From Yanghanlia sp047501535 (lineage in GTDB: Bacteria; Pseudomonadota; Gammaproteobacteria; Burkholderiales; Burkholderiaceae_B), in the NCBI RefSeq assembly GCF_047501535.1, contig NZ_JAZDRJ010000008.1:1-64000 (forward strand): a DNA stretch of 64,000 nt. Direction: 5' to 3'. Both the position numbers and the translations under genes were made by a program. Below the pieces are notes generated by a model, which saw only the letters and a program-made list of their open reading frames with translations, was not told the DNA's origin and did not search any database. Position 1 is the first letter of the stretch. Each line of letters starts with the position of its first letter. Shown here one piece after another: positions 50,392-60,600 of this stretch.

Positions 50392-51321
50392 TTACTCGGG
50401 CGTTTGTTTGTTTAAGCCGCCGTTCCAGTACGTGGGCGAAGAGTAGTGCCCTTTGAGCATATCCAAGAATAAGCGCAGCCTTTGAGGTAGATGTTTGCGT
50501 TCAGGCATCAGGGCAAATATACCATTTACAGGTGCAGCATATTCGTCGAGTACCGTAATCAGATGGCCGGCTTCAATATCTTCCTGAACCTCCCAAAGCG
50601 AGCGCCAAGCCAGCCCCATGCCAGCAAGTGTCCACTGATGCAGAACTGAGCCGTCGCTGCATGCAAGGTTGCCCTTTACCCGAATGGCGCGTACTTGGCC
50701 GTTTTGAGTCAGTAGCCAGCCTTTGGCTTGGTTGCCTTGTTGGCCGAAAGATAGGCAGTTGTGTTCCAGCAGGTCATCGGGCGAATTAGGGCGGCCGTTG
50801 CGCTGGAGGTATGAAGGCGAGGCGACTATGACACGCTTGTTGTCTGCCAGCCGAACGCCCACTATGCGGGAATCCTCCAGCTCGCCTATACGGATGGCGC
50901 AATCGTAGCCTTCGTCGATGAGATCGACTAATCGATCGCTGAGATCCAAGCTAATACTGACATCTGGGTAGGAAGCGGTGAAGTCGGGCAGAAGCGGGGC
51001 GACATGGCGGCGCCCGAACCCTGCGGGGGCGCTGACGCGCAGGTGGCCGGACGGGCGCACGCTGCCTTGCGATATACGTGACTCCAAGTCGTTCAGCTCG
51101 CGCAGGATGCGCTGAGCCTCTTCTAAGAATAGACTCCCTTCGGATGTCAGCGACATGCTGCGTGTGGAGCGCACCAGCAACTTGATACCCAGCCGCGCCT
51201 CTAATGCATTGATGCGGCGGCCTATCATGGCGGGGGCGACACCTTCCTGCCGCGCAGCGGCGGACAGGCTGCCCAGTGCGGCGACGGCCACAAAGCTTTC
51301 AAGCTGCTTGAAACGGCTCAT
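50392..51321 (-). CDS. LysR-family transcriptional regulator
   Basis: A 309-residue LysR regulator. The winged HTH is at residues 1-60 (MSRFKQLESFVAVAALGSLS, then RINALEARLGIKLLVRSTR), followed by the effector-binding domain (about 88-295, with HLRVSAPAGFGRRHVAPLLP and EGYDCAIRIGEL). These features match the large CrgA/AphB-like group. It has no divergent target gene nearby: a mazEF pair lies 33 bases upstream on the same strand. Its target is unknown. Confidence 0.9.
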   Translation of the reverse strand: MSRFKQLESFVAVAALGSLSAAARQEGVAPAMIGRRINALEARLGIKLLVRSTRSMSLTSEGSLFLEEAQRILRELNDLESRISQGSVRPSGHLRVSAPAGFGRRHVAPLLPDFTASYPDVSISLDLSDRLVDLIDEGYDCAIRIGELEDSRIVGVRLADNKRVIVASPSYLQRNGRPNSPDDLLEHNCLSFGQQGNQAKGWLLTQNGQVRAIRVKGNLACSDGSVLHQWTLAGMGLAWRSLWEVQEDIEAGHLITVLDEYAAPVNGIFALMPERKHLPQRLRLFLDMLKGHYSSPTYWNGGLNKQTPE

Positions 51322-51354
51322 GGGGCGTGTGAGTGAATAGGTGATGGCCTGGGT

Positions 51355-51693
51355 TTAACCCGGCAGAATCAGCGCAGTGAGCTTGGCTCGCACAGCCGCC
51401 AGCTCTTCGGGGCTAGCGCGACCCTGATGGCTGATTTTTATACCCGGCCAGCCCAGGCTTTTGACCTGATCTGCTAGGGTGCAATGACCTTCAATGGAGG
51501 CTAGGGCGACCTCAAACGGATAGCCTTTGGTTTGAGATGTAATGGCGCAGCACAGCATCAGACCGGATTTTTTGTTGTAGAGGGAAGGGCTGATGACCAG
51601 CGCAGGTTTGTAGTCAGGACCGGTATGCCGGGGCGGCATTTCGAAATGAATGTGAACGATGTCACCGGCTTCCGGGGTATAGCGTTTGCTCAT
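51355..51693 (-). CDS. mazF: MazF/PemK-family endoribonuclease toxin
   Basis: A 112-residue toxin of the MazF/PemK family, an mRNA interferase that cuts single-stranded RNA at short sequence motifs. The family opening EAGDIVHIHFEMPPRHTGPD, then KPALVISPSLYNKKSGLMLC and AITSQTKGYPFEV are clear, and so is the HCTLADQVKSLGW segment. It follows mazE by 24 bases on the same strand, the usual antitoxin-first order. Confidence 0.92.
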   Translation of the reverse strand: MSKRYTPEAGDIVHIHFEMPPRHTGPDYKPALVISPSLYNKKSGLMLCCAITSQTKGYPFEVALASIEGHCTLADQVKSLGWPGIKISHQGRASPEELAAVRAKLTALILPG

Positions 51694-51717
51694 GGTGTTT
51701 CAAGGCCTAGGTGGGTG

Positions 51718-51942
51718 CTACATTGAGCCGTAATCGATTTCTTCGTGGGTATTGGCGGGCTTGATCGCTCCTACCAATTGCCCGAGCGTGTACTCCTCGG
51801 AACGAATTGGCTGGAGAATCAGACAATCGCGTTCGACGCGCATTTCCATCAGGTCATCGACTCCGACTCGCAGGCTTTTGAGCATGGAGGAAGGCAGGCG
51901 AATAGCCGCGCTGTTTCCCCATTTGCGGATGACACCACGCAT
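51718..51942 (-). CDS. mazE: MazE/AbrB-family antitoxin
   Basis: A 74-residue antitoxin. The N-terminal swapped-hairpin DNA-binding domain reads MRGVIRKWGNSAAIRLPSSM, typical of MazE. The acidic C-terminus (HEEIDYGSM) should block MazF. ATG 51942 has GGAG eight bases before; the open frame upstream of it lacks support. The MazE-MazF complex normally represses its own promoter, which should lie between here and clpB. Confidence 0.92.
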   Translation of the reverse strand: MRGVIRKWGNSAAIRLPSSMLKSLRVGVDDLMEMRVERDCLILQPIRSEEYTLGQLVGAIKPANTHEEIDYGSM

Positions 51943-52052
51943 GTTGACTCCTGTTTCAAAATATGGCTGGCAACAGCTTAACAAGTTTCGACTCTGTGTC
52001 AACACTGTCTGATATGTCATAGCCCCGCAGCAGATGAGCGTGCCAGTGCCGC

Positions 52053-52082
52053 CTTGAAAAAGACGCGAATGGCCGCACATTT
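52053..52082 (+). promoter_or_regulatory. Heat-shock (sigma-32 type) promoter of clpB
   Basis: CTTGAAA (52053-52059) is the perfect sigma-32 -35 element. GCACATTT (52075-52082) matches CCCCATNT at five of the seven defined positions, with a 15-base spacer. Transcription would begin roughly 40 bases before the clpB ATG. Confidence 0.65.
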
Positions 52083-52128
52083 AAAGCATCCATATATATA
52101 GTGACATCCCACCGGGGCAGACACAGTC

Positions 52129-54717
52129 ATGAGATTCGACAAACTTACTACACGTTTTCAGCAGGCCGTTGCCGATGCGCAAAGCCTAGCCTTGAGAAAT
52201 GATAACCCTTACATTGAGCCGGCTCATTTGCTGGCTGCATTACTTAGCGACACTAACAGCGGCAGTTCCAGTTTGCTGGCGCGCGCAGGAGTGGCCGTCA
52301 ATCGCGTCATACCCGCGCTGAATCAGCTGATTGAAGGCTTTCCGCAAGTGCAGGGAGCCGACGGTAATATCCAGATCAGTCGCGAATTGCAGGCGGCGCT
52401 GGTCCGCACTGAAAAAGAAGCAATGCAGCGAGGCGATGACTACATCGCTAGCGAGCTGTTTCTTTTGGCCATGGCCGACGACAAGGGCGAGGCGGGTCGT
52501 ATTTTGCGTGAGGCGGGCCTGCAACGTAAGGCGCTTGAAGCGGCGATCGACGACGTACGCGGAGGCAGTTCCATTACTGACCCGGCGGGAGAGCAAAATC
52601 GTCAGGCGTTAGAGAAATATACGACTGACCTGACAGAACGCGCCCGTCAGGGCAAGCTCGACCCGGTTATTGGGCGGGATGATGAGATCCGTCGTGCCAT
52701 ACAGATTCTGCAGCGTCGCACTAAAAACAACCCGGTGCTCATTGGCGAACCCGGCGTGGGTAAAACCGCCATTGTGGAAGGGCTGGCGCAGCGCATCGTC
52801 AATAACGAAGTGCCTGAAACGCTTAAGGGCAAGCGAGTGTTGTCGCTTGACCTAGCCGCTTTGCTGGCCGGTGCCAAGTATCGTGGTGAGTTCGAAGAGC
52901 GGTTGAAGGCGGTGCTCAAGGAGCTGTCTCAGGACGACGGCATGAACATTGTGTTCATTGACGAGCTGCACACCATGGTGGGGGCCGGTAAGGCCGAGGG
53001 CGCGATGGACGCCGGCAATATGCTTAAACCGGCATTGTCGCGTGGTGAACTGCACTGTATTGGCGCAACAACGCTGGATGAATACCGCAAATACATCGAG
53101 AAAGATGCAGCGCTGGAACGTCGTTTCCAGAAAGTGCTGGTGTCCGAACCCGATGTGGAATCCACCATTGCCATTTTGCGCGGTTTGCAGGAACGCTATG
53201 AGCTGCACCACGGCGTGGCGATTACCGACCCGGCGATTGTGGCAGCGGCGGAACTGTCTCACCGTTACATCACGGATCGCTTCCTGCCCGACAAGGCCAT
53301 CGATTTAATCGACGAGGCCGCAGCCCGTATCCGGATGGAAATTGATTCCAAGCCGGAAGTCATGGACAAGCTTGATCGACGCATCATTCAGCTCAAGATC
53401 GAACGTGAGGCGGTGAAAAAAGACACGGATGATGCATCGCAGCGCCGTCTGCAGGCGATTGAGGAAGAACTCGTCAAGCTGCAACGCGAATACAACGATT
53501 ATGAGGAAATCTGGAAGGCTGAAAAGGCGGCCGTTCAGGGTTCACAGTCCATTAAGGAAGAAATCGAGCGTCTGCGAGCAGAAATGGCGGAAATGCAGCG
53601 CAAGGGGCAGTTCGACAAGCTGGCCGAGCTCCAATATGGGCGTCTGCCGGAGCTTGAAAGTCGCCTGAAAGCGGCTGAGGCAGATAAACAGGAGAGCATA
53701 GAAAAGCCCAAACTGCTGCGCACTGAAGTGGGTACCGAGGAAATTGCCGAAGTCGTTTCGCGAGCAACGGGCATTCCGGTGGCGAAAATGATGCAGGGCG
53801 AGCGCCAAAAGCTGTTGCAGATGGAAGAGCACCTGCATAACCGCGTGGTGGGGCAAGATGAAGCCGTAAGGTTGGTAGCAGACGCCATTCGTCGCTCGCG
53901 CGCCGGGCTGTCTGATCCGTCACGCCCCTATGGGTCTTTCCTGTTCCTGGGGCCGACCGGTGTGGGCAAAACAGAGCTGACCAAGGCGCTGGCGAGTTTC
54001 CTGTTCGATTCGGAAGATCACATGATCCGTATCGACATGAGTGAATTCATGGAAAAGCATTCGGTTGCACGCCTGATTGGTGCGCCTCCGGGTTATGTGG
54101 GGTATGAAGAAGGTGGTTATCTGACTGAGGCCGTACGTCGCAAGCCCTATAGCGTGGTTCTATTGGATGAGGTGGAAAAAGCCCACCCCGACGTATTCAA
54201 CGTTTTGCTGCAAGTGCTGGACGATGGGCGTCTGACCGATGGCCAGGGGCGCACGGTGGATTTCCGCAACACCGTCATTATCATGACTTCCAACCTGGGG
54301 TCGCAGCACATCCAGAGCATGGCCGGTCAGCCTTATGATGTGGTGAAGGAAGTGATCTGGACGGAGCTCAAGCAAAGCTTCCGCCCCGAGTTCCTCAACC
54401 GCATTGATGAAGTGGTGGTGTTCCATTCCTTGGATCCCAAGCACATCGAGTCGATTGCTCGCATTCAATTGCAGCGTCTGGCGGAACGTCTGGCACAGCG
54501 TGAAATGACGCTGGAAGTCACCGATGCCGCCGTGGCGCAACTGGCTCGCGCAGGCTTCGATCCGGTATTCGGGGCGCGGCCTTTGAAGCGTGCGATTCAG
54601 CAGCATATTGAGAACCCTGTCGCGCGACTGGTGCTGGATGGAACATTTGGCGAAAAAGATGTGATTCCGGTCGATTGGCAGGATGATAAGTTCGTGTTCG
54701 AACGCACTTTGCAGTAA
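52129..54717 (+). CDS. clpB: ATP-dependent chaperone ClpB
   Basis: The 862-residue hexameric disaggregase works with DnaK to rescue aggregated proteins after heat stress. It has an N-terminal Clp repeat domain (1-145), AAA domain 1 with Walker A GEPGVGKTAIVEGLA (about 204) and Walker B VFIDELHTMVGAG, the coiled-coil middle domain (about 410-525) that defines ClpB, and AAA domain 2 with GPTGVGKTELTKALA and VVLLDEVEKAHPDVFN. No IGF/L ClpP-binding loop is expected or seen. A heat-shock-type promoter lies upstream and a very strong hairpin downstream. Confidence 0.97.
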   Translation: MRFDKLTTRFQQAVADAQSLALRNDNPYIEPAHLLAALLSDTNSGSSSLLARAGVAVNRVIPALNQLIEGFPQVQGADGNIQISRELQAALVRTEKEAMQRGDDYIASELFLLAMADDKGEAGRILREAGLQRKALEAAIDDVRGGSSITDPAGEQNRQALEKYTTDLTERARQGKLDPVIGRDDEIRRAIQILQRRTKNNPVLIGEPGVGKTAIVEGLAQRIVNNEVPETLKGKRVLSLDLAALLAGAKYRGEFEERLKAVLKELSQDDGMNIVFIDELHTMVGAGKAEGAMDAGNMLKPALSRGELHCIGATTLDEYRKYIEKDAALERRFQKVLVSEPDVESTIAILRGLQERYELHHGVAITDPAIVAAAELSHRYITDRFLPDKAIDLIDEAAARIRMEIDSKPEVMDKLDRRIIQLKIEREAVKKDTDDASQRRLQAIEEELVKLQREYNDYEEIWKAEKAAVQGSQSIKEEIERLRAEMAEMQRKGQFDKLAELQYGRLPELESRLKAAEADKQESIEKPKLLRTEVGTEEIAEVVSRATGIPVAKMMQGERQKLLQMEEHLHNRVVGQDEAVRLVADAIRRSRAGLSDPSRPYGSFLFLGPTGVGKTELTKALASFLFDSEDHMIRIDMSEFMEKHSVARLIGAPPGYVGYEEGGYLTEAVRRKPYSVVLLDEVEKAHPDVFNVLLQVLDDGRLTDGQGRTVDFRNTVIIMTSNLGSQHIQSMAGQPYDVVKEVIWTELKQSFRPEFLNRIDEVVVFHSLDPKHIESIARIQLQRLAERLAQREMTLEVTDAAVAQLARAGFDPVFGARPLKRAIQQHIENPVARLVLDGTFGEKDVIPVDWQDDKFVFERTLQ

Positions 54718-54725
54718 AAGTGGTC

Positions 54726-54779
54726 AAAAGGGGTCTGTCCCGGTTTTGGTTTGCAAAACCGGGACAGACCCCTTTTATT
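54726..54779. terminator. 23-bp perfect hairpin between clpB and glnE
   Basis: Positions 54726-54748 and 54754-54776 are perfect reverse complements with a 5-base loop. The stem core is GGGGTCTGTCCCGG. It separates the convergent clpB and glnE and has A4/T4 flanks for both directions. The GGGGTCTGTCCC core is, to my knowledge, a recurrent intergenic element in related genomes. Confidence 0.85.
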
Positions 54780-54785
54780 TTTTGC

Positions 54786-57581
54786 TCACTGTTCAAGGAC
54801 CAGATTCCACAATTTCTGAACAGCGGCGCGTTCTTGCACCAACTGGTCGCTTGGTACGCGCGCTTTTTCTGCTCCTTGCAGGCGCAGCGCGTGCTGACGG
54901 CGGCGCAGCAGGCGGTAGGCGTCAGCGACTTGCCCGGCCAGGTCGTCAGGGATCAGCCCAGCTTGGGCGGCCAGGCCTAGCAGTGCGATATTGCCCAGGT
55001 TGCCTAGCAGTTCAGGGTGTTTGTGGGCATGCAAAAGAACCAGATATTGAGTGATGAACTCAATATCCACCATGCCGCCTGGGTCGTGCTTCACATCGAA
55101 GTCATCACTGTGGTTGGGGTGGCCAGCCCGTATTTTTCCGCGCATTTCGCGCACCGCAGCCCGCAGTGGTTCGGCTTCGCGTATGCGCAACAAGATATCG
55201 CGCCGTACCGCTTCAAAGCGCTCCCCCAGCGTGGGGTCGCCCGCGCAGTAGCGTGCCCGGGTAAGAGCTTGATGTTCCCATATCCAGGCGTGCTCACGCT
55301 GATAACGTGCGAAACCGTCCATGGAGATGGCCAGCAGACCCGCATCGCCATCGGGGCGCAGGCGCAGGTCGATTTCATAGAGCCGGCCGGATGAGGTCAT
55401 GGCGGACAGCCACGACACCATGCGGCGTCCGAGTTTCACGTAACGTTCAACGGCTTCGTCGTCTGGGTCGTCATACAGGAAGACGAGATCCAGGTCGGAG
55501 GCGTAACCGATTTCTTTGCCGCCGAGTTTGCCGTAGGCTATGACAGCGAAGCGGGGCGGGCCGAAGTGGGTGGCGCCGCGTGGCTGAACCAGAGGCCAGG
55601 CGCGTTGAATGGTTTCGTCCAGTAGCAGATCGGCCAGGGCCGACAAGTGATCGGCCAGCGTTTCGACGGTCAAAAGTCCCTCAAGATCCTGAGCCAGCAA
55701 TTGAAAGCTGATCTGGTGTTGCAGGTCGCGCATGAGGTTCATCTGCTGCTCGACATCGGGCCTGCCATCAGGCAGCAGGCAGGCGTCAAGCTCGCGCGCC
55801 AGTTGTGTGCGGATCTCCTTGAAGTCGGGCTCTTGCATTAGGGAGCGCCACTCGATCAGGCTATCAAGCAGCACGGGAAAGCGGTTCAGGTATTGCGAGG
55901 CCCAGGGGCTGGCGCTGACGATGCGTGTAACCCGCGCCAGGGTTTCCGGGTATTCGGCCAGCAAGGCCATATAGGCGCTGCGTTGGGCTATGTGCTCCAC
56001 CAGGTCGAACAAGCGCGTTGCGGTGGTGGCAGGGCTGTCTGTGTCGGCAGCGGCAGCCAGCAGCGCTGGGAGTAATGTGTTCAGCCGCTTGTGGCTGACA
56101 TTAGGCAGGCTGCGGATGCGGGGGCTGGCCAGCATGGCGTTCATTCTTTCGCATACCGCCTGAGCTTGTTCCCCCATGTGCTGGTGAATAAAGTCAGTCA
56201 TGTCTTGGTCGCCAGCTGCCGGGGCGGTTGTTTTTGCCGGATCAGGCACGGGTGCAGACTTCGCCGTGGCGTCTGCCGGAGTGTGGGACATTCCCGCAAT
56301 GCGGAAAGCATCCTGAAAGGCGGCGCTGACCTGACGACGGTGGGCGTGCAACGTGTGTTCGAACTCATCCAGGCTCATGCCCATTGCGGTAGCCAGCCCA
56401 TTTTGCAGTTCTGCAGTGCGAGGTAGAAGATGAGTTTGTTCATCTTCCCGATATTGCAGCATGTGCTCTACCCGGCGCAAAAAGCCGTAGGCATCCTTCA
56501 GCTTGGTGGCCATGGTGCTGTCAATCACGCCGGAGGCCTGCTGGCTTTGCAGTGCGGCAAGCAGATTGGCACGCTGCAAAGACGGCAGACGACCGCCGCG
56601 AATCAGCTGTGTCAATTGCACGACGAACTCAATTTCGCGGATGCCGCCTTCGCCCAGTTTGATATTGTGGGTGACATCGACACCGCTACGCGCTAGTGCG
56701 CGTCGCTGCCAATCCTGGCGAATGCGTTCGCGCAGTTCGCGCAGTGCCGATAGGGCATCGAAATCGAAGTATTTGCGGTAAACGAAAGGCGTGCGCAGGG
56801 CTTCCAGTTGCTGCCATTGCGCCATGGGGGAGCTGTTTTCAAAGGCTTTAAGCCGTAAGGTGCGGGCCTTGATCCAGGCGTAGCGTTCCCATTCCCGCCC
56901 TTGAGCAACCAAGTAATTTTCCAGCGCTGCCAGGCTCCAGGCCAGCGGGCCGGAATCCCCGTCCGGGCGCAGGCGCAAATCAGTGCGAAACACTTGGCCG
57001 TCGGCATCGAGTTCCGAAAGCAAAGGCATCATGCGCCGGGTCAGGCGAGCATAGAACTCATGATGACTCAAGGGGCGGCGGCCTGCCGTTTCGCCGTCTG
57101 CGCCGTAAAGCATGATGAGGTCGATGTCAGAGGAAACGTTAAGTTCTTGCCCGCCAAGCTTACCCATGGCGACCACAATCAGTTCTTGGGGTTTACCAGT
57201 TTCAGGGTCATGCGGGATGCCGTAAATATCTGCCAGGTTGCTGAGCGAGCACCGATAAGCCTGTTCCACTGCCAGGTCTGCCAGGGCTGTCATTGCGCCT
57301 AAGACCTCTTGAAGTGGCGCTGCACCGGCGATATCGCGCACTGCCAGCGTGTAAAACACTCGCTGGCGCAACTGCCGTAATACCCGCCGCAAAATTTCGG
57401 TTTCCATGGTTTGGTCCGGCAGGCCGCCCAACTCAACAAACCATTGTGTCAACCGCCGGGCGTCCACAGGCTGAGCGGCTGCGTGCTCCAGCCATTGGCC
57501 GAATTCAGGGTGAGCGTCGATTTTGCGCCGTAACGCGCCTGACCAGGAAAGGGCGGGCTCTAATATAATGGTCTGCGTCAT
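54786..57581 (-). CDS. glnE: Glutamine synthetase adenylyltransferase / adenylyl-removing enzyme
   Basis: Adjusts glutamine synthetase activity by attaching and removing AMP under the control of PII. The 931-residue protein has two nucleotidyltransferase domains in tandem: the N-terminal removase with GKLGGQELNVSSDIDLIMLY and the C-terminal transferase with GKLGGKEIGYASDLDLVFLY, each with the metal-binding DxD, joined by a helical region. ATG 57581 gives MTQTIILEPALSW and lacks a clear ribosome site; the frame is open further upstream but without conserved character. It diverges from yhdP with 73 bases between starts. gdhA, another ammonia-assimilation gene, lies downstream of yhdP. Confidence 0.94.
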   Translation of the reverse strand: MTQTIILEPALSWSGALRRKIDAHPEFGQWLEHAAAQPVDARRLTQWFVELGGLPDQTMETEILRRVLRQLRQRVFYTLAVRDIAGAAPLQEVLGAMTALADLAVEQAYRCSLSNLADIYGIPHDPETGKPQELIVVAMGKLGGQELNVSSDIDLIMLYGADGETAGRRPLSHHEFYARLTRRMMPLLSELDADGQVFRTDLRLRPDGDSGPLAWSLAALENYLVAQGREWERYAWIKARTLRLKAFENSSPMAQWQQLEALRTPFVYRKYFDFDALSALRELRERIRQDWQRRALARSGVDVTHNIKLGEGGIREIEFVVQLTQLIRGGRLPSLQRANLLAALQSQQASGVIDSTMATKLKDAYGFLRRVEHMLQYREDEQTHLLPRTAELQNGLATAMGMSLDEFEHTLHAHRRQVSAAFQDAFRIAGMSHTPADATAKSAPVPDPAKTTAPAAGDQDMTDFIHQHMGEQAQAVCERMNAMLASPRIRSLPNVSHKRLNTLLPALLAAAADTDSPATTATRLFDLVEHIAQRSAYMALLAEYPETLARVTRIVSASPWASQYLNRFPVLLDSLIEWRSLMQEPDFKEIRTQLARELDACLLPDGRPDVEQQMNLMRDLQHQISFQLLAQDLEGLLTVETLADHLSALADLLLDETIQRAWPLVQPRGATHFGPPRFAVIAYGKLGGKEIGYASDLDLVFLYDDPDDEAVERYVKLGRRMVSWLSAMTSSGRLYEIDLRLRPDGDAGLLAISMDGFARYQREHAWIWEHQALTRARYCAGDPTLGERFEAVRRDILLRIREAEPLRAAVREMRGKIRAGHPNHSDDFDVKHDPGGMVDIEFITQYLVLLHAHKHPELLGNLGNIALLGLAAQAGLIPDDLAGQVADAYRLLRRRQHALRLQGAEKARVPSDQLVQERAAVQKLWNLVLEQ

Positions 57582-57612
57582 AACGAAGGAAACTGAACCG
57601 GAAAGGCGATGC

Positions 57613-57630
57613 CAGTATCGAAAGATACTG
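57613..57630. other. Perfect hairpin with GAAA loop between glnE and yhdP
   Basis: CAGTATC, loop GAAA, GATACTG: a 7-bp stem with a GNRA-type tetraloop in the 73-base gap between divergent starts. It would fall in the leader of one of the messages or act as an operator. Confidence 0.4.
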
Positions 57631-57654
57631 TAAACCAGCCTTCCGCACACCACC

Positions 57655-60600
57655 GTGCAGAAAATACTACGCCGCCTGTGCAAATGGATCGGTTTTATCG
57701 CGCTGGGCTGCTATGTCTTCCTGGGTGTGGCCTTTCTTGGCATTCGTTATTGGGTTCTGCCCAATATTGATCAGTGGCGCGAACCCCTACAGCGTGAAAT
57801 TTCTGAGCTTCTGCCCGGCCAAGTGGAGCTTGGCCAGATCACGGCCCAATGGCGGGGGCGCCATCCCAGCATCAGTCTGCGCAACACCACTTTACGCGAT
57901 GAACAGGGCCGGCTGTTACTCAGCGTGCCGACGCTGAACGCAGTCGTGTCGTGGTCCAGCCTGTTCACGCGTTCTCCACGTTTCTTGGAACTCAATGCGG
58001 ACGGTGTGGCACTGTCTCTGCGCCGCGACACCCAGGATCGTATCTCTCTCATGGGCTATGCGCTGGAGGCTACCGACCAACAGGACACAAGCGAAGAGGC
58101 CGGGCTTTTGCATTGGTTGTCTGAACAGCGCCATGTCAGCTTTACCAACGCCCGCATTGTATGGCGAGATGAAATGCGGGCCGCACCCGCCCTGGAGTTG
58201 CGTGATGTGGATTTGAGCCTGGGCACCGAGGGGGCGGATTATGTGGTGTCCATCAAAGCGCGCCCGCCGGCCGACCTGGGCACATCATTCATGCTGCTGG
58301 GGCGGGCCCAGGTCACGCTGCATGACAACCGCCCGCTGTCACTAGCAGACATCAGCGGCTTGTTTCACATCAACGTGGAGCAGATGCAGCCCGCCGGCTG
58401 GCAGCCCTGGCTCGACGTATACAGCCTCTTGGAACAAGGCCGGGTCAGTTGGCGGGGCTGGCAGCAAGTGACGGGCGGGGAATTGGGGCGCCATGTTTCG
58501 CAAGTCCTTGTGCAAAATGGTGTGTGGCGATCGGCGTCGGAGTTGGGAGTGGCAGCCGAGTCGACCCGACTCTATGTGGCGGGGGAATGGGCGGCGTTGG
58601 AACAGGCGTTTTCTCCCGGATCCGCTCACAGGGAATCACAAACGGCTCTTCCGCATTCACCCGTACGTGTGGCAGTACAGATGAAAGGCCTTCAGGTGGA
58701 AGCCGGTGAGGTTTTCGAGTCGCCTTTGCTGTTTGATGAGGTGGCGGTACTTAGCGGCGTACAGCGCGATGCGGCCACGGGCTTGCGGCTGGAATTCGAC
58801 CATGCTCAAGTGCGCAATGCCGATATGGATCTTGTCGTTCAGGGAAACTGGCAAGAGAAAGGCGGTGATGCGGGCTTGATTGACCTGCAAGGCCGTTTTG
58901 AGCGGGCGGAGCTTGCCGCCATCGTTCGCTATTTGCCTGCCGTGGTAAATGATGATGCTCGCATATGGTTGCGTCATGGCTTGTTGGCAGGGCGTTTGCT
59001 TGAAGCACCGGTACGCCTGCAAGGAGACATGGCGTATTTCCCTTTTGGAGAACAGCCGGATAGCGGTGATTTCATACTAGGGGGAGCAGTCAAAGGCGCT
59101 GTCATTGATTATGCGCCGGCTGCTGTGGTGGGGGAGCCAGGTTGGCCGCGGCTGGAGAACCTAGACGGCTATGCGCAGTTGCATAAGGTTGACCTCACGA
59201 TACGAGCCGACACCATGCAGATGCGCCCTGGTGGCCAGACGATTCAACTGAGCGACGTAGACGCCCGCATTCCGAATATCGAGTACGACTCCGTGCTGGA
59301 GGTGAAGGGTCACGGGCAGGCTGAAGCAGGCGCTTTCTTGGCATTAATGCGGGAATCTCCCTTAGGTGATCTGCTAGACGGTATGTTTGATGCAGCCAGA
59401 GGTGAGGGGCAGTGGCAAGTACCGATAGCGCTCACGATTCCATTATTGAACACCGATGACAGCCGGGTGGAGGGCGAGGTGGTGTTCGATCAAGGGGGGC
59501 TGGAGCTGGATGATACGTTCCCAGCCCTGTCGGGCCTGACAGGAAGGCTAGCCTTCAGTGAAGAGCACTTGAGCGCGCAAGGTCTCAAGGGGCAGGTGCT
59601 GGGAGGGCCGGTGACCATCGGCGGTGGGATAGGCCGGGAGCATAAAGCGCTGCTGTTTGAAGGGCGATTGAGCGCAACGGGCTTGAATGAGTACCTGGAC
59701 GGCCAATTGAATGGGGTGCTGGAGGGCGCGACCGACTACCGCCTCAGTTTGAAGCGTAGCGCCAAGGGGGCGTATGGCATGGAACTGAAATCAGCGCTCG
59801 AAGGCCTGACTATCAACCTGCCCGACCCATTTTTTAAGTCAGGCGAGCGGCGCTGGCCATTGCGGGCGGAATGGGAGCCTGCATCGAGTAAGCGCGATGC
59901 CACTTTAAAGGTTGAGCTCGCAGAAAATATTCAAGCTGTGTTTGCGCATAATGAGCAGCACAAGGACAGTTTTTTTCATTCTGCCGCACTAAGCGTGAAC
60001 GGCAAGGCCGAGCTGCCCGCAAGTGGTCTGGCCGTGGATCTTCAAGCGCCGTTACTTGATCTGGATATCTGGCGCAAGAAAATGGATGGGCTGGGCGCCA
60101 ACAGCGTGGCCGGCAACCGGCCACTCTTTCCGTCCGTGAGCGATATACGCCTGCAGGCCGATAAAGCACGGGTCTTTAACACAGAGCTCGACCACCTCAC
60201 CTTTACCGCGCGACGGCCGCAAGGCGACCGCTGGCGGGTGGATGTCAGTTCTACGCAGACGGCAGGCACTTTGTTCTGGCAAGAAAAGCGCGGCCATATA
60301 CAAGGGAATATCGATGCCCATTTCCAACGCCTGGCAATAGGTGCGGAGCGTTCAGCGCCGACGCTAAAAAAGAACGACAAAGATGCTGTTTCATTCAAAT
60401 TGGATGATGACATCAAATTTCCCGGGATCCAGTTGAAAATCGACCGCCTGCGCGTGTCCGGGCGCGAGATCGGCTCCTTGTCCGTGGTGGGGGTGAACGA
60501 GGCGCAGGGACGGCGCTGGAGGCTGGAGCAGCTTCAGTTATCTGGCCCACATGCGAGTTTGCAAGGCAATGGTATGTGGTTGTTGGATGGCCCTGGACGC

